Positions 43,106 to 51,714 of a DNA stretch of 64,000 nucleotides are shown in pieces (the first letter of the stretch is position 1; the number at the start of each line of letters is the position of its first letter). This DNA is from Bacillota bacterium (GTDB lineage Bacteria; Bacillota; UBA994): assembly GCA_009773495.1 (NCBI GenBank), contig WSXW01000007.1, positions 1 through 64,000 of the forward strand, read 5' to 3'. Below the pieces are notes generated by a model, which was given only the letters and a program-made list of their open reading frames with translations, did not search any database and had not been told where the DNA came from. Both the position numbers and the translations under genes were made by a program.

Positions 43106-44605
43106 ATGATGAAAACGGAAAACGAGCTGCTTTTGTACTTAAATGAAATTGAGAGACGCCTAGAAAAGATTGGACAGGAATCCGGTTCTCTAAGTTTTGA
43201 GAAATTTGTAGATAAACAGCCCAAACCCAGGCTTGTTGAGCTTGAGAAAGAACGTAGTGAAATCGTGCTCGACCCTGTACTCCACGAGGTGATCAATACA
43301 TGGGCAGAGCGTATTAGCGACCCCCTCTTAGCCCGCCGCGTGGAACTGTGGCAAAACACATTACTGGGGTCCAAAGTTGCCGCCCGCCCAGACGTACTTA
43401 AGCTTACCCGTGAGCTAGGTGATAAGATTATTGCCCACAAATATAACGTTAACGGGGAGTACATTGACATTGGTGCGCTGCGTAGCATTCTCAGAGGCAA
43501 CCCCGATCGAGCCTTGCGTCAGGCAGCATTTGAGTCGCAAGCAGAGCTGTCTCAGAGCCTTGAAAAATGCCTCGTGGAATTAACTAACTTACGAAATTTA
43601 GCTGCGCAAGAAGCAGGCTACGCCAACTATGTCGATCTCAGCATACATTTAGGCGGCATGTCTACAGAGCAAGTTGAAGGCATTCTTCGCGAGCTCACTA
43701 AAGCGACTGACACCACCTACCTAGCAATTATGCAGCGCGGCGCAGAAGAGTTAGGCATACCTAGCATTGAGCCGTGGGATGTACAGTATTTACTTGAGCA
43801 AAGTGGCCAGATTGACAAGTCTAAGTTCCCTGTGGACAAGATCAATTCAAGCCTAGAGACCTATGTTCAGAGCATGGGATACGCTTCGCTAGAGGCGCTT
43901 AATATCACACCTTGCGTGGTAGACATTCCTTATAACGGATTATGCATGGGTATCACTCGTAAAGATATTCGTATTCTTTTTAATCCTCGCGACGGGTTCG
44001 CCTACTACAAAACAGCCTTCCATGAATTGGGGCATGCCCTACACTCCTCCCTAAATACACAGGAACATCTGGGAATGAGGCGCGAGTCGGGTATCTTTAC
44101 AGAAGGCATTGCTGAGATATTTGGCTATATCCCACAACATCCAGATTTCTTGCGGAGCATGGGGCTTTCCGACGAAGAACTAAGTGGAGCCCGTCAGGCC
44201 TTATTGGGACCTCTCTTCCACTATTTACGCCAACGCACGGCCTACTGTCTATTTGAACATGCCATGTACAAAGACACCACCCAGGACCTTGATGCCTTGT
44301 TGGGACAGGTCGAGAGTGAGATATTGAGGTGTAGCCTCAATCCTAGCCCACGCTGGGCTTCAAACGCGTGGTATGTGAATTACCCAGTTTACTGGCACAA
44401 TTATGTGCTTGCGGATGTGATCGCCAGCCAAGTACACGAACATCTAAGGCAAAACATCGGTGATTTGTACAACTCTAAGGCTGCCTTTGACTACTGCATT
44501 AATGCCTATATAGCGCCAGGAGCGAGAATCCCCTGGCTAAAAAAAATAGCCGAAAGCACAGGTTACGAGTTGCAGGCCAAGGCCCTCATTCAAGATCTAT
44601 CCTAA
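43106..44605 (+). CDS. M3-type zinc oligopeptidase
   Basis: A metallopeptidase of 499 residues from the ATG at 43106; the ATG two codons earlier lies inside the GGGAGG site. The zinc motif HELGH is near residue 306, with the downstream glutamate ligand in ESGIFTEGIAEIFGY. The overall helical make-up, with no signal peptide, is that of M3 oligopeptidases, although some similarity to M2 peptidases cannot be excluded. It should trim short peptides in the cytoplasm. It has no operon partner and follows a heptamer repeat region. Confidence 0.82.
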   Translation: MMKTENELLLYLNEIERRLEKIGQESGSLSFEKFVDKQPKPRLVELEKERSEIVLDPVLHEVINTWAERISDPLLARRVELWQNTLLGSKVAARPDVLKLTRELGDKIIAHKYNVNGEYIDIGALRSILRGNPDRALRQAAFESQAELSQSLEKCLVELTNLRNLAAQEAGYANYVDLSIHLGGMSTEQVEGILRELTKATDTTYLAIMQRGAEELGIPSIEPWDVQYLLEQSGQIDKSKFPVDKINSSLETYVQSMGYASLEALNITPCVVDIPYNGLCMGITRKDIRILFNPRDGFAYYKTAFHELGHALHSSLNTQEHLGMRRESGIFTEGIAEIFGYIPQHPDFLRSMGLSDEELSGARQALLGPLFHYLRQRTAYCLFEHAMYKDTTQDLDALLGQVESEILRCSLNPSPRWASNAWYVNYPVYWHNYVLADVIASQVHEHLRQNIGDLYNSKAAFDYCINAYIAPGARIPWLKKIAESTGYELQAKALIQDLS

Positions 44606-44751
44606 ATTTAGAAATCAGGCGCGCATTTCCACACTTGCGTTGTGTATTTTAAGTAGTCTTTGATCTTCGCCTGAGCATGGTAGCAACTGGGGTGAATATT
44701 CTAGCCTCGTGGAGAATATCATTTCGTTAGAGAAAGGACGGTGCATACGTT

Positions 44752-45207
44752 ATGCAGAACCAAAAGAAGGCTGAGCTGACTAAAAGGCTTATTGCTGCAC
44801 TGATCGACGGAATTATCTCATCTATTATTGCCGTCATCCCTGTAATTGGTGCCATTATTGGCGCTGCTTACACTTTGACCAAGGACGGAATTATGTTTCA
44901 GGTGACGAAAGACGCGCAGTGGAAAAACCGTAGCATCGGTAAAAAGCTCCTAGGTCTTGAAGTCGTGACTGCTAGTGGGGCAGAGATTGATATCGTGGCA
45001 TCATGCATGAGGAACTGGCCACTAGCAATCGGGATCATTATTATGATCGTCCCGATAATCGGCTGGGTTATTGGCGGACTCTTAGCCTTTGTTCTCGGCA
45101 TGATCGAGCTCGTACTTGTTCTGATTGACCCAAAGGGTCGCCGTCTTGGTGATAAGACCGCCAGAACTATGGTAGTAGAATCTGCAACTGCTCAAGACGC
45201 AGCCTAG
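44752..45207 (+). CDS. RDD family membrane protein
   Basis: A protein of 151 residues with three membrane segments. The RDD family residues are in place: Arg and Asp in TKRLIAALIDGIISSIIAV, and RRLGDKTARTMVV at the end. GKKLLGLEVV between helices is also typical. The family has no settled general function; some members affect ion or compatible-solute transport. It has no evident operon partner and ends at the shared terminator with pyrI. Confidence 0.85.
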   Translation: MQNQKKAELTKRLIAALIDGIISSIIAVIPVIGAIIGAAYTLTKDGIMFQVTKDAQWKNRSIGKKLLGLEVVTASGAEIDIVASCMRNWPLAIGIIIMIVPIIGWVIGGLLAFVLGMIELVLVLIDPKGRRLGDKTARTMVVESATAQDAA

Positions 45208-45216
45208 ACCGGTATA

Positions 45217-45250
45217 AAAATGCCCTGGAGTACCAGCTTTGGGGCATTTT
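45217..45250. terminator. Bidirectional terminator RDD gene / pyrI
   Basis: Stem AAAATGCCC / GGGCATTTT (45217-45225 with 45242-45250) with an inner CTGG/CCAG pair serves the plus-strand RDD gene and the minus-strand pyrBI operon. Confidence 0.75.
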
Positions 45251-45251
45251 G

Positions 45252-45683
45252 TTATGCAAGATTAACTCGGGTAATCTCTTCGCAGTACTCACAACTATAC
45301 GAACAGGATTTCTTGTCATGCAAACGAAAGCTAGGCATGACATATGAATCCGTATTAGTGACACAACGAGGGTTACTGCAAGTAAAGAGACCCTTTACGT
45401 CCTGCGGTATGGAAACCCTAACTTTGTTAGTAACATGCTCGCTCTCAATGACATTGACGGTGATAGATGAATCAATCAGCCCAAGCATGGCTGTATCTAC
45501 ATCAACGAAGTTTTCAATCTTAATAATGTCCTTCTTGCCCATACGGCCACTTGGCACGTTCATCAGGAGTACTACAGGATAACCTAAGCTAGCCAGATTG
45601 AGCTTGTTAAAGATGAGTAGCCCTTTACCTGCCGTAATGTGATCAATAACGATGCCGCGCTTAATGGATGCTACTTCTATCAT
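45252..45683 (-). CDS. pyrI: Aspartate carbamoyltransferase regulatory chain
   Basis: The regulatory subunit of ATCase, 143 residues. The N-terminal half binds allosteric nucleotides. The C-terminal zinc domain has cysteines C102, C107, C131 and C134 with spacing 5-24-3, identical to that of the E. coli protein. It contacts the catalytic trimers of PyrB. Its presence means that this ATCase is the allosteric class B-like form, which only some Firmicutes have. The ATG overlaps the pyrB stop by one base. Confidence 0.93.
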   Translation of the reverse strand: MIEVASIKRGIVIDHITAGKGLLIFNKLNLASLGYPVVLLMNVPSGRMGKKDIIKIENFVDVDTAMLGLIDSSITVNVIESEHVTNKVRVSIPQDVKGLFTCSNPRCVTNTDSYVMPSFRLHDKKSCSYSCEYCEEITRVNLA

Positions 45684-46615
45684 TATTTACTCACCCCCAA
45701 CAAGTGTGCCATTAAGGCCATTCTTACATAAACACCAAGCTCCGCCTGGGGGAAGTATACCGCACGTGGGTCGCGGTCTACCTCGTAGCTTATCTCGTTA
45801 ACCCGTGGCAAGGGATGCATCACTATCATGTCTGACTTTGCTAGTTTCATTTTTTCTGCATCAAGAATGAAGCTATTTTTAAGGCGCAAGTAGTCGGCCT
45901 CATTAAAGAAACGCTCCTTTTGAATACGGGTCATATAGAGTATATCCAGATGCGGTAGTGCTTCTTCCATGCGCCTACATTCAATGATTTCACTGCCATA
46001 TTTCTTAACAAGGTGCTCTTTTTGGCGTAGCGGCAGGACCAATTCTTCCGGGCTCACCAGATAGAATTTGCAGCCTTGGTAACGAGCCAGCGTCTCAATT
46101 AGGGAGTGAACAGTGCGTCCGTACTTGAGGTCTCCGCAGAAAGCCACACTAAGTCCGTCTAACCGTTGCCTATAAGTATCAATAGTCAAAAGGTCGGTAA
46201 GGGTCTGTGTAGGGTGCTGATGCCCGCCGTCTCCGCCGTTAATAAGCGGAATCGCAGAGAACTCTGACGCTAGCTTTGGTGCCCCTTCACGAGGGTGCCG
46301 CATAACGGCAATATCTGCGTAGCTACCAAGAACCCGAATGGTATCGGCAATGGATTCTCCCTTGGCTACTGCACTTGTGTTCGCATCGCTAAATCCGAGG
46401 ATGCTCCCGCCCATGCGTAACATAGCAGATTCGAAGCTCAACTTCGTACGAGTACTGGGCTCATAAAACAGAGTAGCTAGTATTTGTCCCTGGCAGAGAG
46501 TTGAGTACTTGGATCTATTACGCTTCATGTCGTGCGCAAGTTCGATAATCGCACGGATTTCTTCTAGGCTGAGATCGTTCGGACTAATAAGATGACGCCC
46601 CTGCAAATTCTTCAT
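45683..46615 (-). CDS. pyrB: Aspartate carbamoyltransferase catalytic chain
   Basis: Catalytic subunit, 310 residues from the ATG at 46615; an ATG three codons earlier is also possible. It joins carbamoyl phosphate and aspartate. The carbamoyl-phosphate motif [11 protein letters not shown] and the aspartate-side [18 protein letters not shown] and MHPLPR are all present. pyrB and pyrI form an operon that is divergent from pyrCFKDE and is preceded by a PyrR-type attenuator and a strong promoter. Confidence 0.95.
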   Translation of the reverse strand: MKNLQGRHLISPNDLSLEEIRAIIELAHDMKRNRSKYSTLCQGQILATLFYEPSTRTKLSFESAMLRMGGSILGFSDANTSAVAKGESIADTIRVLGSYADIAVMRHPREGAPKLASEFSAIPLINGGDGGHQHPTQTLTDLLTIDTYRQRLDGLSVAFCGDLKYGRTVHSLIETLARYQGCKFYLVSPEELVLPLRQKEHLVKKYGSEIIECRRMEEALPHLDILYMTRIQKERFFNEADYLRLKNSFILDAEKMKLAKSDMIVMHPLPRVNEISYEVDRDPRAVYFPQAELGVYVRMALMAHLLGVSK

Positions 46616-46667
46616 GAAAAACATCCCTTCCTTCTTAGCTTCTCCGAGCTATTTTAAAGGCGGCAAC

Positions 46668-46737
46668 AAAAAACCTTCCCACGGCGGGAAGGTAAATAGC
46701 AAAATGAATATTGCTGCCTTCCCAGCCTCACAGGGCT
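46668..46737 (-). promoter_or_regulatory. PyrR-type attenuator of pyrBI
   Basis: On the minus strand the leader contains the PyrR-binding core CCCTGTGAGGCTGGGAAGG (within 46713-46737), then a terminator stem ACCTTCCC / GGGAAGGT (46673-46680 with 46686-46693) followed by TTTTTT. PyrR with UMP would stabilise the anti-antiterminator and stop transcription before pyrB. Confidence 0.88.
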
Positions 46738-46780
46738 ATACCACAACTCGTGCGGCGAAATTAAAGGCTCACTGCTAGTT

Positions 46781-46809
46781 AGTCTATCGCTCCTTACCGA
46801 CTGTGTCAA
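46781..46809 (-). promoter_or_regulatory. Promoter of pyrBI
   Basis: TTGACA (46804-46809) and TAGACT (46781-46786) with a 17-bp spacer on the minus strand, upstream of the attenuator. Confidence 0.8.
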
Positions 46810-46872
46810 GAGGCAACAATTAATAGGCAGAACGCAATACACCTATCCGACGACAGCTTTCCGGGTGAGGAC

Positions 46873-46899
46873 TTGACATCCTCCCCTCTTTCGTATAGT
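46873..46899 (+). promoter_or_regulatory. Promoter of pyrCFKDE
   Basis: TTGACA (46873-46878) is followed by TATAGT (46894-46899) at a short 15-bp spacing. TAGTGT at 17 bp is the alternative -10. It lies just upstream of the second PyrR element. Confidence 0.6.
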
Positions 46900-46925
46900 G
46901 TTTATCAAAGTAAGTGTTCCTTTAA

Positions 46926-47010
46926 CCTTGCCCGAGAGGCTGGAAAGGAAGTCGCCCTTAAATTAGTTTTGGGCTATTTAGCTTTCCTGCTTTGGCAGGA
47001 AAGCTTTTTT
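46926..47010 (+). promoter_or_regulatory. PyrR-type attenuator of pyrCFKDE
   Basis: The leader holds TTGCCCGAGAGGCTGGAAAG (within 46926-46950), the same PyrR-binding core as on the other strand. An 11-bp terminator stem (46980-46990 with 46995-47005) with T6 follows. Both divergent pyr operons are therefore predicted to respond to PyrR and UMP. Confidence 0.88.
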
Positions 47011-47032
47011 GTATTTGAGAGGAGTTGTGGGG

Positions 47033-48322
47033 ATGAAGATCCTAATTAAAGGAGCTCGTGTAATCGACCCGCTAAATACTATTGATGCTGTTCAAGACGT
47101 ATTGGTAAACGGGAACCTGATAGTCAGAGTGGGAGATGAACTCACTGCAGACAATGCCGAGGTTATTATGGCCCACGGAAAGTTTTTAGTCCCGGGGCTA
47201 GTAGACATTCATGTTCATCTACGCGAACCTGGGCGAGAACATAAGGAAACAATCCACTCAGGCTGCCGGGCGGCTGCAGCGGGGGGATTTACCACGGTAT
47301 GCTGTATGCCAAACACCCTTCCGCCTATCGACAGCGCCTCTACCGTAGAGTTTGTATTATCTAAAGCAGCTACTGCGGTTATTAACTGCTACCCCATCGC
47401 AGCCATTACTGTAGGACAGCGAGGCGAGACACTAACCAATGCCAGCGGGCTTAAGACGGCAGGAGCGATAGCTTTTTCTGATGACGGCGAGCCGGTCAGT
47501 AACTCTCGTCTACTATACGAAGCTTTGATAGCCAGCAAAGAGCACGGTCTGCCGATAATCGTACATTGTGAAGACAAGCATTTAGCAGGCAAAGGAGCGA
47601 TGCATGAGGGGTATCGATCTATGGTACTCAACATCCCCGGCATTCCTGCCGCTGCAGAGGACGCCATGGTGGCAAGAGACCTAACACTAGCTGAATTAAG
47701 CGGCGGCAGGCTACATATAGCGCACGTCAGCACTCAGGGTGCCATTACCCTTATCCGCCAAGCAAAAGACCGCGGCGTAAATGTGACATGCGAAGTTACC
47801 CCACACCATCTCTGTCTCACCCACGATCATGTGAATATAGATGATGCCAATACTAAGATGAATCCTCCGCTACGAACACACGAGGATGTCGCAGCGCTTC
47901 GCAAAGCACTACAAGATGGCACAATAGATTGTATAGCCACTGATCATGCCCCTCACCATAGTGATGAAAAAGCACAGGGGTATAATGAAGCCCCCTTTGG
48001 AATAGTGGGGTTAGAGACAGCACTACCGCTTATGGTTACAGAACTTGTCCTGACAAATGTCATCTCCTTGACACGTTTGGTGCAACTCATGTCCGCCAAC
48101 CCAGCGAGGATTTTAGACTTAGAATGTGGGGAAATTATACCTCAGGGGCTAGCTGATCTTACCTTAATTGACTTGGATACGACACGGCAGGTAAACTCCA
48201 GCCGTTTTTACTCCCTTGGCCACAATACGCCCTTTGACGGCAAAAACCTTAGAGGATGGCCTGTTATGACAATGGTAAGCGGTAAGATTGTAATGAAGGA
48301 TGGTGTAGTAGTGCATGCCTAA
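47033..48322 (+). CDS. pyrC: Dihydroorotase
   Basis: A zinc enzyme of 429 residues from the ATG at 47033 (GAGGAG site 8 bases upstream) that closes carbamoyl-aspartate to dihydroorotate. The metal motif is VDIHVHLREPG near residues 58-68, and the second signature is ATDHAPHHSDEK. Length and motifs mark the class I, multifunctional-type dihydroorotase used by Firmicutes. It is the first gene of the pyrCFKDE operon and overlaps pyrF by 8 bases. Confidence 0.95.
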   Translation: MKILIKGARVIDPLNTIDAVQDVLVNGNLIVRVGDELTADNAEVIMAHGKFLVPGLVDIHVHLREPGREHKETIHSGCRAAAAGGFTTVCCMPNTLPPIDSASTVEFVLSKAATAVINCYPIAAITVGQRGETLTNASGLKTAGAIAFSDDGEPVSNSRLLYEALIASKEHGLPIIVHCEDKHLAGKGAMHEGYRSMVLNIPGIPAAAEDAMVARDLTLAELSGGRLHIAHVSTQGAITLIRQAKDRGVNVTCEVTPHHLCLTHDHVNIDDANTKMNPPLRTHEDVAALRKALQDGTIDCIATDHAPHHSDEKAQGYNEAPFGIVGLETALPLMVTELVLTNVISLTRLVQLMSANPARILDLECGEIIPQGLADLTLIDLDTTRQVNSSRFYSLGHNTPFDGKNLRGWPVMTMVSGKIVMKDGVVVHA

Positions 48323-49256
48323 GCTTTTTTCAACCAGACTTAACGAGGCCATTATCAGCAAGAAGTGCTCTCTAGTGGTTGGCCTAGACCCACGAGTGCA
48401 AAGCTTGCCAGAAGAACTACTTGCCGCTGCTATTTCTATGCATGGCAATACTCTACAAGCTGCTGCGGCGGCTGTACTGGAATTTAACAAGGGTCTTATT
48501 GATGCGGTAAGCGACATAGTGCCAGCCATGAAACCACAGCTTGCATTCTATGAGCAACTTGGCGTCGCCGGTATGCAAGCCTTTGCGGAGACTGTCACCT
48601 ATGCACAGGAACAAGGCCTGCTAGTAATTGCTGACGGCAAGCGCAATGATATTGGCTCTACAGCGGCAGGGTATGCGGACGCGTACCTCGGTCTTACAGA
48701 GCTAACCGCTAACGAATCAGCCCGGGCCTTTGCGTGTGATGCACTTACCACGAACCCTTACCTTGGCAGTGATGGTGTAAAACCCTTGATAGAGAGTGCG
48801 TTGCATCATAGCGGTGGTTTGTTTGTCTTAGTAAAGACCTCTAACCCCTCTAGCTCTGAACTACAGAACCTTGTGAGTAACGGCAAAAAGATCTACGAAA
48901 TAGTAGGCGAACTGGTGCATACCTGGAGCAGAGATTACCTTGATGGGTTCGGCTATTCTCCTGTAGGAGCAGTGGTTGGCGCTACATTTCCTGCCGAAGC
49001 GCAAGAATTACGGACCATAATGCCCCACTCCATCTTCTTGGTTCCAGGCTTTGGGGCACAAGGTGGCGGCCCAAAAGATGTGGTCCCCTGCTTCAATACT
49101 GACGGTTTAGGAGCAATTGTAAACTCCTCGCGGGATATCATCTTTGCATTCAGAAAACGTTCCGGCGACTACAAGTCCAGGGCGCGCGAAGCGGCTTTAG
49201 AATCTCGCGACGCCATAAACAAAGCTCTAGGAGAGGCTGGTAAGAACGCATGGTAA
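48315..49256 (+). CDS. pyrF: Orotidine 5'-phosphate decarboxylase
   Basis: The last enzyme to UMP, 313 residues, the longer (type 2) form. The catalytic motif ADGKRNDIGSTAAGYA carries the essential Lys-Asp network, with LVVGLDPRV near the start and VGATFPAEAQELR near the phosphate site. It overlaps pyrC upstream and pyrK downstream by 8 and 7 bases, so translation of the operon is coupled. Confidence 0.94.
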   Translation: MPKLFSTRLNEAIISKKCSLVVGLDPRVQSLPEELLAAAISMHGNTLQAAAAAVLEFNKGLIDAVSDIVPAMKPQLAFYEQLGVAGMQAFAETVTYAQEQGLLVIADGKRNDIGSTAAGYADAYLGLTELTANESARAFACDALTTNPYLGSDGVKPLIESALHHSGGLFVLVKTSNPSSSELQNLVSNGKKIYEIVGELVHTWSRDYLDGFGYSPVGAVVGATFPAEAQELRTIMPHSIFLVPGFGAQGGGPKDVVPCFNTDGLGAIVNSSRDIIFAFRKRSGDYKSRAREAALESRDAINKALGEAGKNAW

Positions 49257-50038
49257 ACACAATTGCTATTTCACAAGCACGAGTAACCGAGCACAACTTC
49301 GTCGCCCCTAATATTAAGCGTTTGGCTCTTCAGGCGCCCGGTATTGCGCGCCAGGCCCAACCCGGCCAGTTTGTAAATATGAGATGCAGCCCGACTCTCG
49401 ATCCACTCCTGCGCAGGCCGTTTAGCATTAACCGCATCGACCCAACTAGCGGGACAATTTCTGTTTTATATAAAGTTGTAGGCAGGGGCACAGAGCTCCT
49501 CGCTAATATACATCGCGGCGATAGCATCGATGTGCTAGGGCCGCTAGGCACTGGCTTTGAGCTAAAACCGCAGGGTCGCAAGGTTGTACTCATAGCCGGA
49601 GGTATAGGAGTAGCTCCGTTTCACCCCTTGGCTGAGCAACTCGTGAATACTGGCTATGACGTCACTTGCCTAGCAGGAGCTCGTTGCGATGAAGAATTTG
49701 CAGAGCTCAATGACCTAGCGGAATTAGGCGTAGAAATGTACTGTGCAACAGAAGACGGCAGCCGGGGGGAACAAGGCCGGGTAACTAATCTACTAGAGAA
49801 CACCTTGCACAAGAGAAACTTCGATATGGCGTATGCCTGCGGCCCCAATGCCATGCTGGCCGCAATCAAGCAAATCTGTGGTCGGGCGCAATTGCCGCTG
49901 CAACTGAGCCTCGAAGAAATCATGGCCTGCGGTCTAGGCGTGTGCCTCGGCTGCACGTGCGAAAAAGAGAAGGAAAATGGTTTTCTCCATGTATGCACCG
50001 ATGGACCAGTAGTATGGGCTGAGGAGGTGAAGCTGTAA
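49250..50038 (+). CDS. pyrK: Dihydroorotate dehydrogenase electron-transfer subunit
   Basis: A protein of 262 residues that passes electrons from PyrD to NAD. It has an FAD domain (RRPFSINRID near 60), an NAD domain (VLIAGGIGVAPFHPLAEQ) and a C-terminal 2Fe-2S site CGLGVCLGCTC plus a later cysteine in HVCTDGP. Together with PyrD this forms the NAD-linked class 1B enzyme. The stop codon overlaps the pyrD ATG. Confidence 0.94.
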   Translation: MVNTIAISQARVTEHNFVAPNIKRLALQAPGIARQAQPGQFVNMRCSPTLDPLLRRPFSINRIDPTSGTISVLYKVVGRGTELLANIHRGDSIDVLGPLGTGFELKPQGRKVVLIAGGIGVAPFHPLAEQLVNTGYDVTCLAGARCDEEFAELNDLAELGVEMYCATEDGSRGEQGRVTNLLENTLHKRNFDMAYACGPNAMLAAIKQICGRAQLPLQLSLEEIMACGLGVCLGCTCEKEKENGFLHVCTDGPVVWAEEVKL

Positions 50039-51045
50039 TGGACGAACATAGTACACGGTACACGGTACACGGTGGAGAGAAGGCTAGCGAGCCCCAGGTA
50101 AAGAGCGGATTGCGGACAGCGGAAAGCGATTCAAGGCTCACCACCTCTCTCTGCGGCATCAAATTGAACAGCCCCATTCTAAGTGCTTCAGGCACTTATG
50201 GCTACGGAAAAGAGTTTTCGCGGTTATATGATCTAAGCCTGCTCGGTGCAGTAGTGGTAAAAGGAATCACCCTTAACCAGAGAGCGGGCAACCCGGGGCG
50301 TCGGTTAATAGAAACCCCAGCAGGGCTAATTAACTCCATCGGCCTTGAAAACCCAGGGTTAGAAGGCTTCATTTCCCAGGAGATGCCTTTCCTGCGCGAA
50401 CAAGGCGTACCCGTCATCGTTAATATCTCAGGTAACACTCCCGAAGAATATGCTGCTCTTGCCGAGCGACTAGATGAAGAGCCAGGTGTTTCGGCATTAG
50501 AAGTCAACATCTCCTGCCCTAACGTAAAACAAGGCGGGATGGCCTTTGGAGTTACCTGTGATATGGCAGCTCAGGTAACCACAATCGTGCGCTCGCGCAC
50601 CAATCTTCCTATGATAGTAAAACTTTCGCCTAACGTAACTGACATCGCCGGGATTGCGCAGGCGGTTGAGGCTGAAGGCGCAGATTGTATTTCCCTTATC
50701 AACACCTTGCTAGCGATGGCCATTGACATTCATACCCGCAAGCCGCTTCTGAAAAATACTTTTGGCGGCTTATCTGGGCCTGCCATTAAACCTGTAGCCC
50801 TGCGCATGGTATGGCAGGTTGCAGGCGCCATAAAAATCCCGGTTATCGGCATGGGTGGAATCAGTTCTTGGCAGGATGCGATGGAATTTATTTTAGCTGG
50901 TGCATCAGCTATAGCCATAGGCACAGCTAACTTCGTGAACCCCTACGTTGTTCCCGAAATTCATGCTGGCTTGAGTAAGTACATGGAAGAACAGGGCGTC
51001 AAAAATATATCGGAACTGGTGGGTGCGGCCCGCATTAATAGGTAG
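50038..51045 (+). CDS. pyrD: Dihydroorotate dehydrogenase, class 1B catalytic subunit
   Basis: An FMN enzyme of 335 residues that oxidises dihydroorotate to orotate. The active-site segment NISCPNVKQGGMAFG (with the catalytic cysteine) and GMGGISSWQDAMEFILAGAS near the FMN phosphate are present. The first 33 or so residues are unusual: homologues start close to LTTSLCGIKLNSPILSASG. This extra N-terminus is encoded by two 7-bp-repeat arrays. The ATG overlaps the pyrK stop, which favours 50038. A TTG in frame at 50110 would skip most of the repeat-coded part. Confidence 0.92.
   Translation: MDEHSTRYTVHGGEKASEPQVKSGLRTAESDSRLTTSLCGIKLNSPILSASGTYGYGKEFSRLYDLSLLGAVVVKGITLNQRAGNPGRRLIETPAGLINSIGLENPGLEGFISQEMPFLREQGVPVIVNISGNTPEEYAALAERLDEEPGVSALEVNISCPNVKQGGMAFGVTCDMAAQVTTIVRSRTNLPMIVKLSPNVTDIAGIAQAVEAEGADCISLINTLLAMAIDIHTRKPLLKNTFGGLSGPAIKPVALRMVWQVAGAIKIPVIGMGGISSWQDAMEFILAGASAIAIGTANFVNPYVVPEIHAGLSKYMEEQGVKNISELVGAARINR
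50051..50131. repeat. Two tandem 7-bp repeat arrays inside the 5' end of pyrD
   Basis: GTACACG three times (50051-50071), then GTGG and AGAAGGCTA, as in the copy at 42007. After about 20 bases a second array follows: AGCGGAT, TGCGGAC, AGCGGAA, AGCGATT (50104-50131). Both keep a strict 7-bp period and read through in the pyrD frame without a stop. Confidence 0.8.
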
Positions 51046-51058
51046 GAGGAAATAAACA

Positions 51059-51634
51059 ATGCTTACAAAGGATCAGGTTTCCGAGATCTTTATAACTACA
51101 GGCACAATTATGGAAGGTCACTTCCGCCTAACCTCAGGACTTCACAGCGGACTATACGTAGAGAAGTTTCGCGTACTAGAACACCCCAAGTACACCGAAA
51201 TCTTGTGCCGCGAGATAGCTAGGCGATATGAGAACAATGGCGTCACCCTAGTTGTTGGCCCCGCCATCGGCGGCGTTATCATTGCTTATGAAGTAGCCCG
51301 AGTACTGGGAGTGCGCTCTATTTTCTGCGAGCGCGAAGAAGGCAAACTCGTCCTAAGGCGCGGGTTTCAGATTAACCCCGCAGACCGCGTTTTGGTCGTG
51401 GAGGACATTGTTACCACAGGCAGTTCTGTAAAAGAAGTGCTAGATGTAGTAGCTTCATCTGGCGCGACGATCGTGGGTGTTGGCCTGCTAGTTGACCGCA
51501 GCAATGGCAACGTTAACCTTGGGTATCGCACGGAGGCCCTGCTCACTATGCAGGTTACCACGCATCAGCCTGACGACTGTCCACTCTGTAAGCAGGGACT
51601 GCCGGTTGTAAAGCCAGGCAGCAGGAAGATATAG
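51059..51634 (+). CDS. pyrE: Orotate phosphoribosyltransferase
   Basis: An enzyme of 191 residues that adds ribose phosphate to orotate. The PRPP-binding loop VLVVEDIVTTGSSVKE is near residues 104-119, with LTSGLHSGLYVEKFRVLE at the start. The C-terminal cysteine pair (DDCPLCKQGLPVV) is typical of this clostridial group. AGGAGG precedes the ATG. It is the last gene of the pyr operon. Confidence 0.94.
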   Translation: MLTKDQVSEIFITTGTIMEGHFRLTSGLHSGLYVEKFRVLEHPKYTEILCREIARRYENNGVTLVVGPAIGGVIIAYEVARVLGVRSIFCEREEGKLVLRRGFQINPADRVLVVEDIVTTGSSVKEVLDVVASSGATIVGVGLLVDRSNGNVNLGYRTEALLTMQVTTHQPDDCPLCKQGLPVVKPGSRKI

Positions 51635-51640
51635 CCTAGT

Positions 51641-51685
51641 TATAATACAAGGGGCACAGCAGTATGCTGTGCCCCTTGTATTATA
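51641..51685. terminator. Perfect 21-bp bidirectional terminator
   Basis: Arms 51641-51661 and 51665-51685 pair perfectly with a 3-nt loop. It separates the pyr operon (plus) from the convergent ABC importer operon (minus). Confidence 0.88.
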
Positions 51686-51714
51686 AGCCTGCAAGATACC
51701 GAATGAAGAACGCT

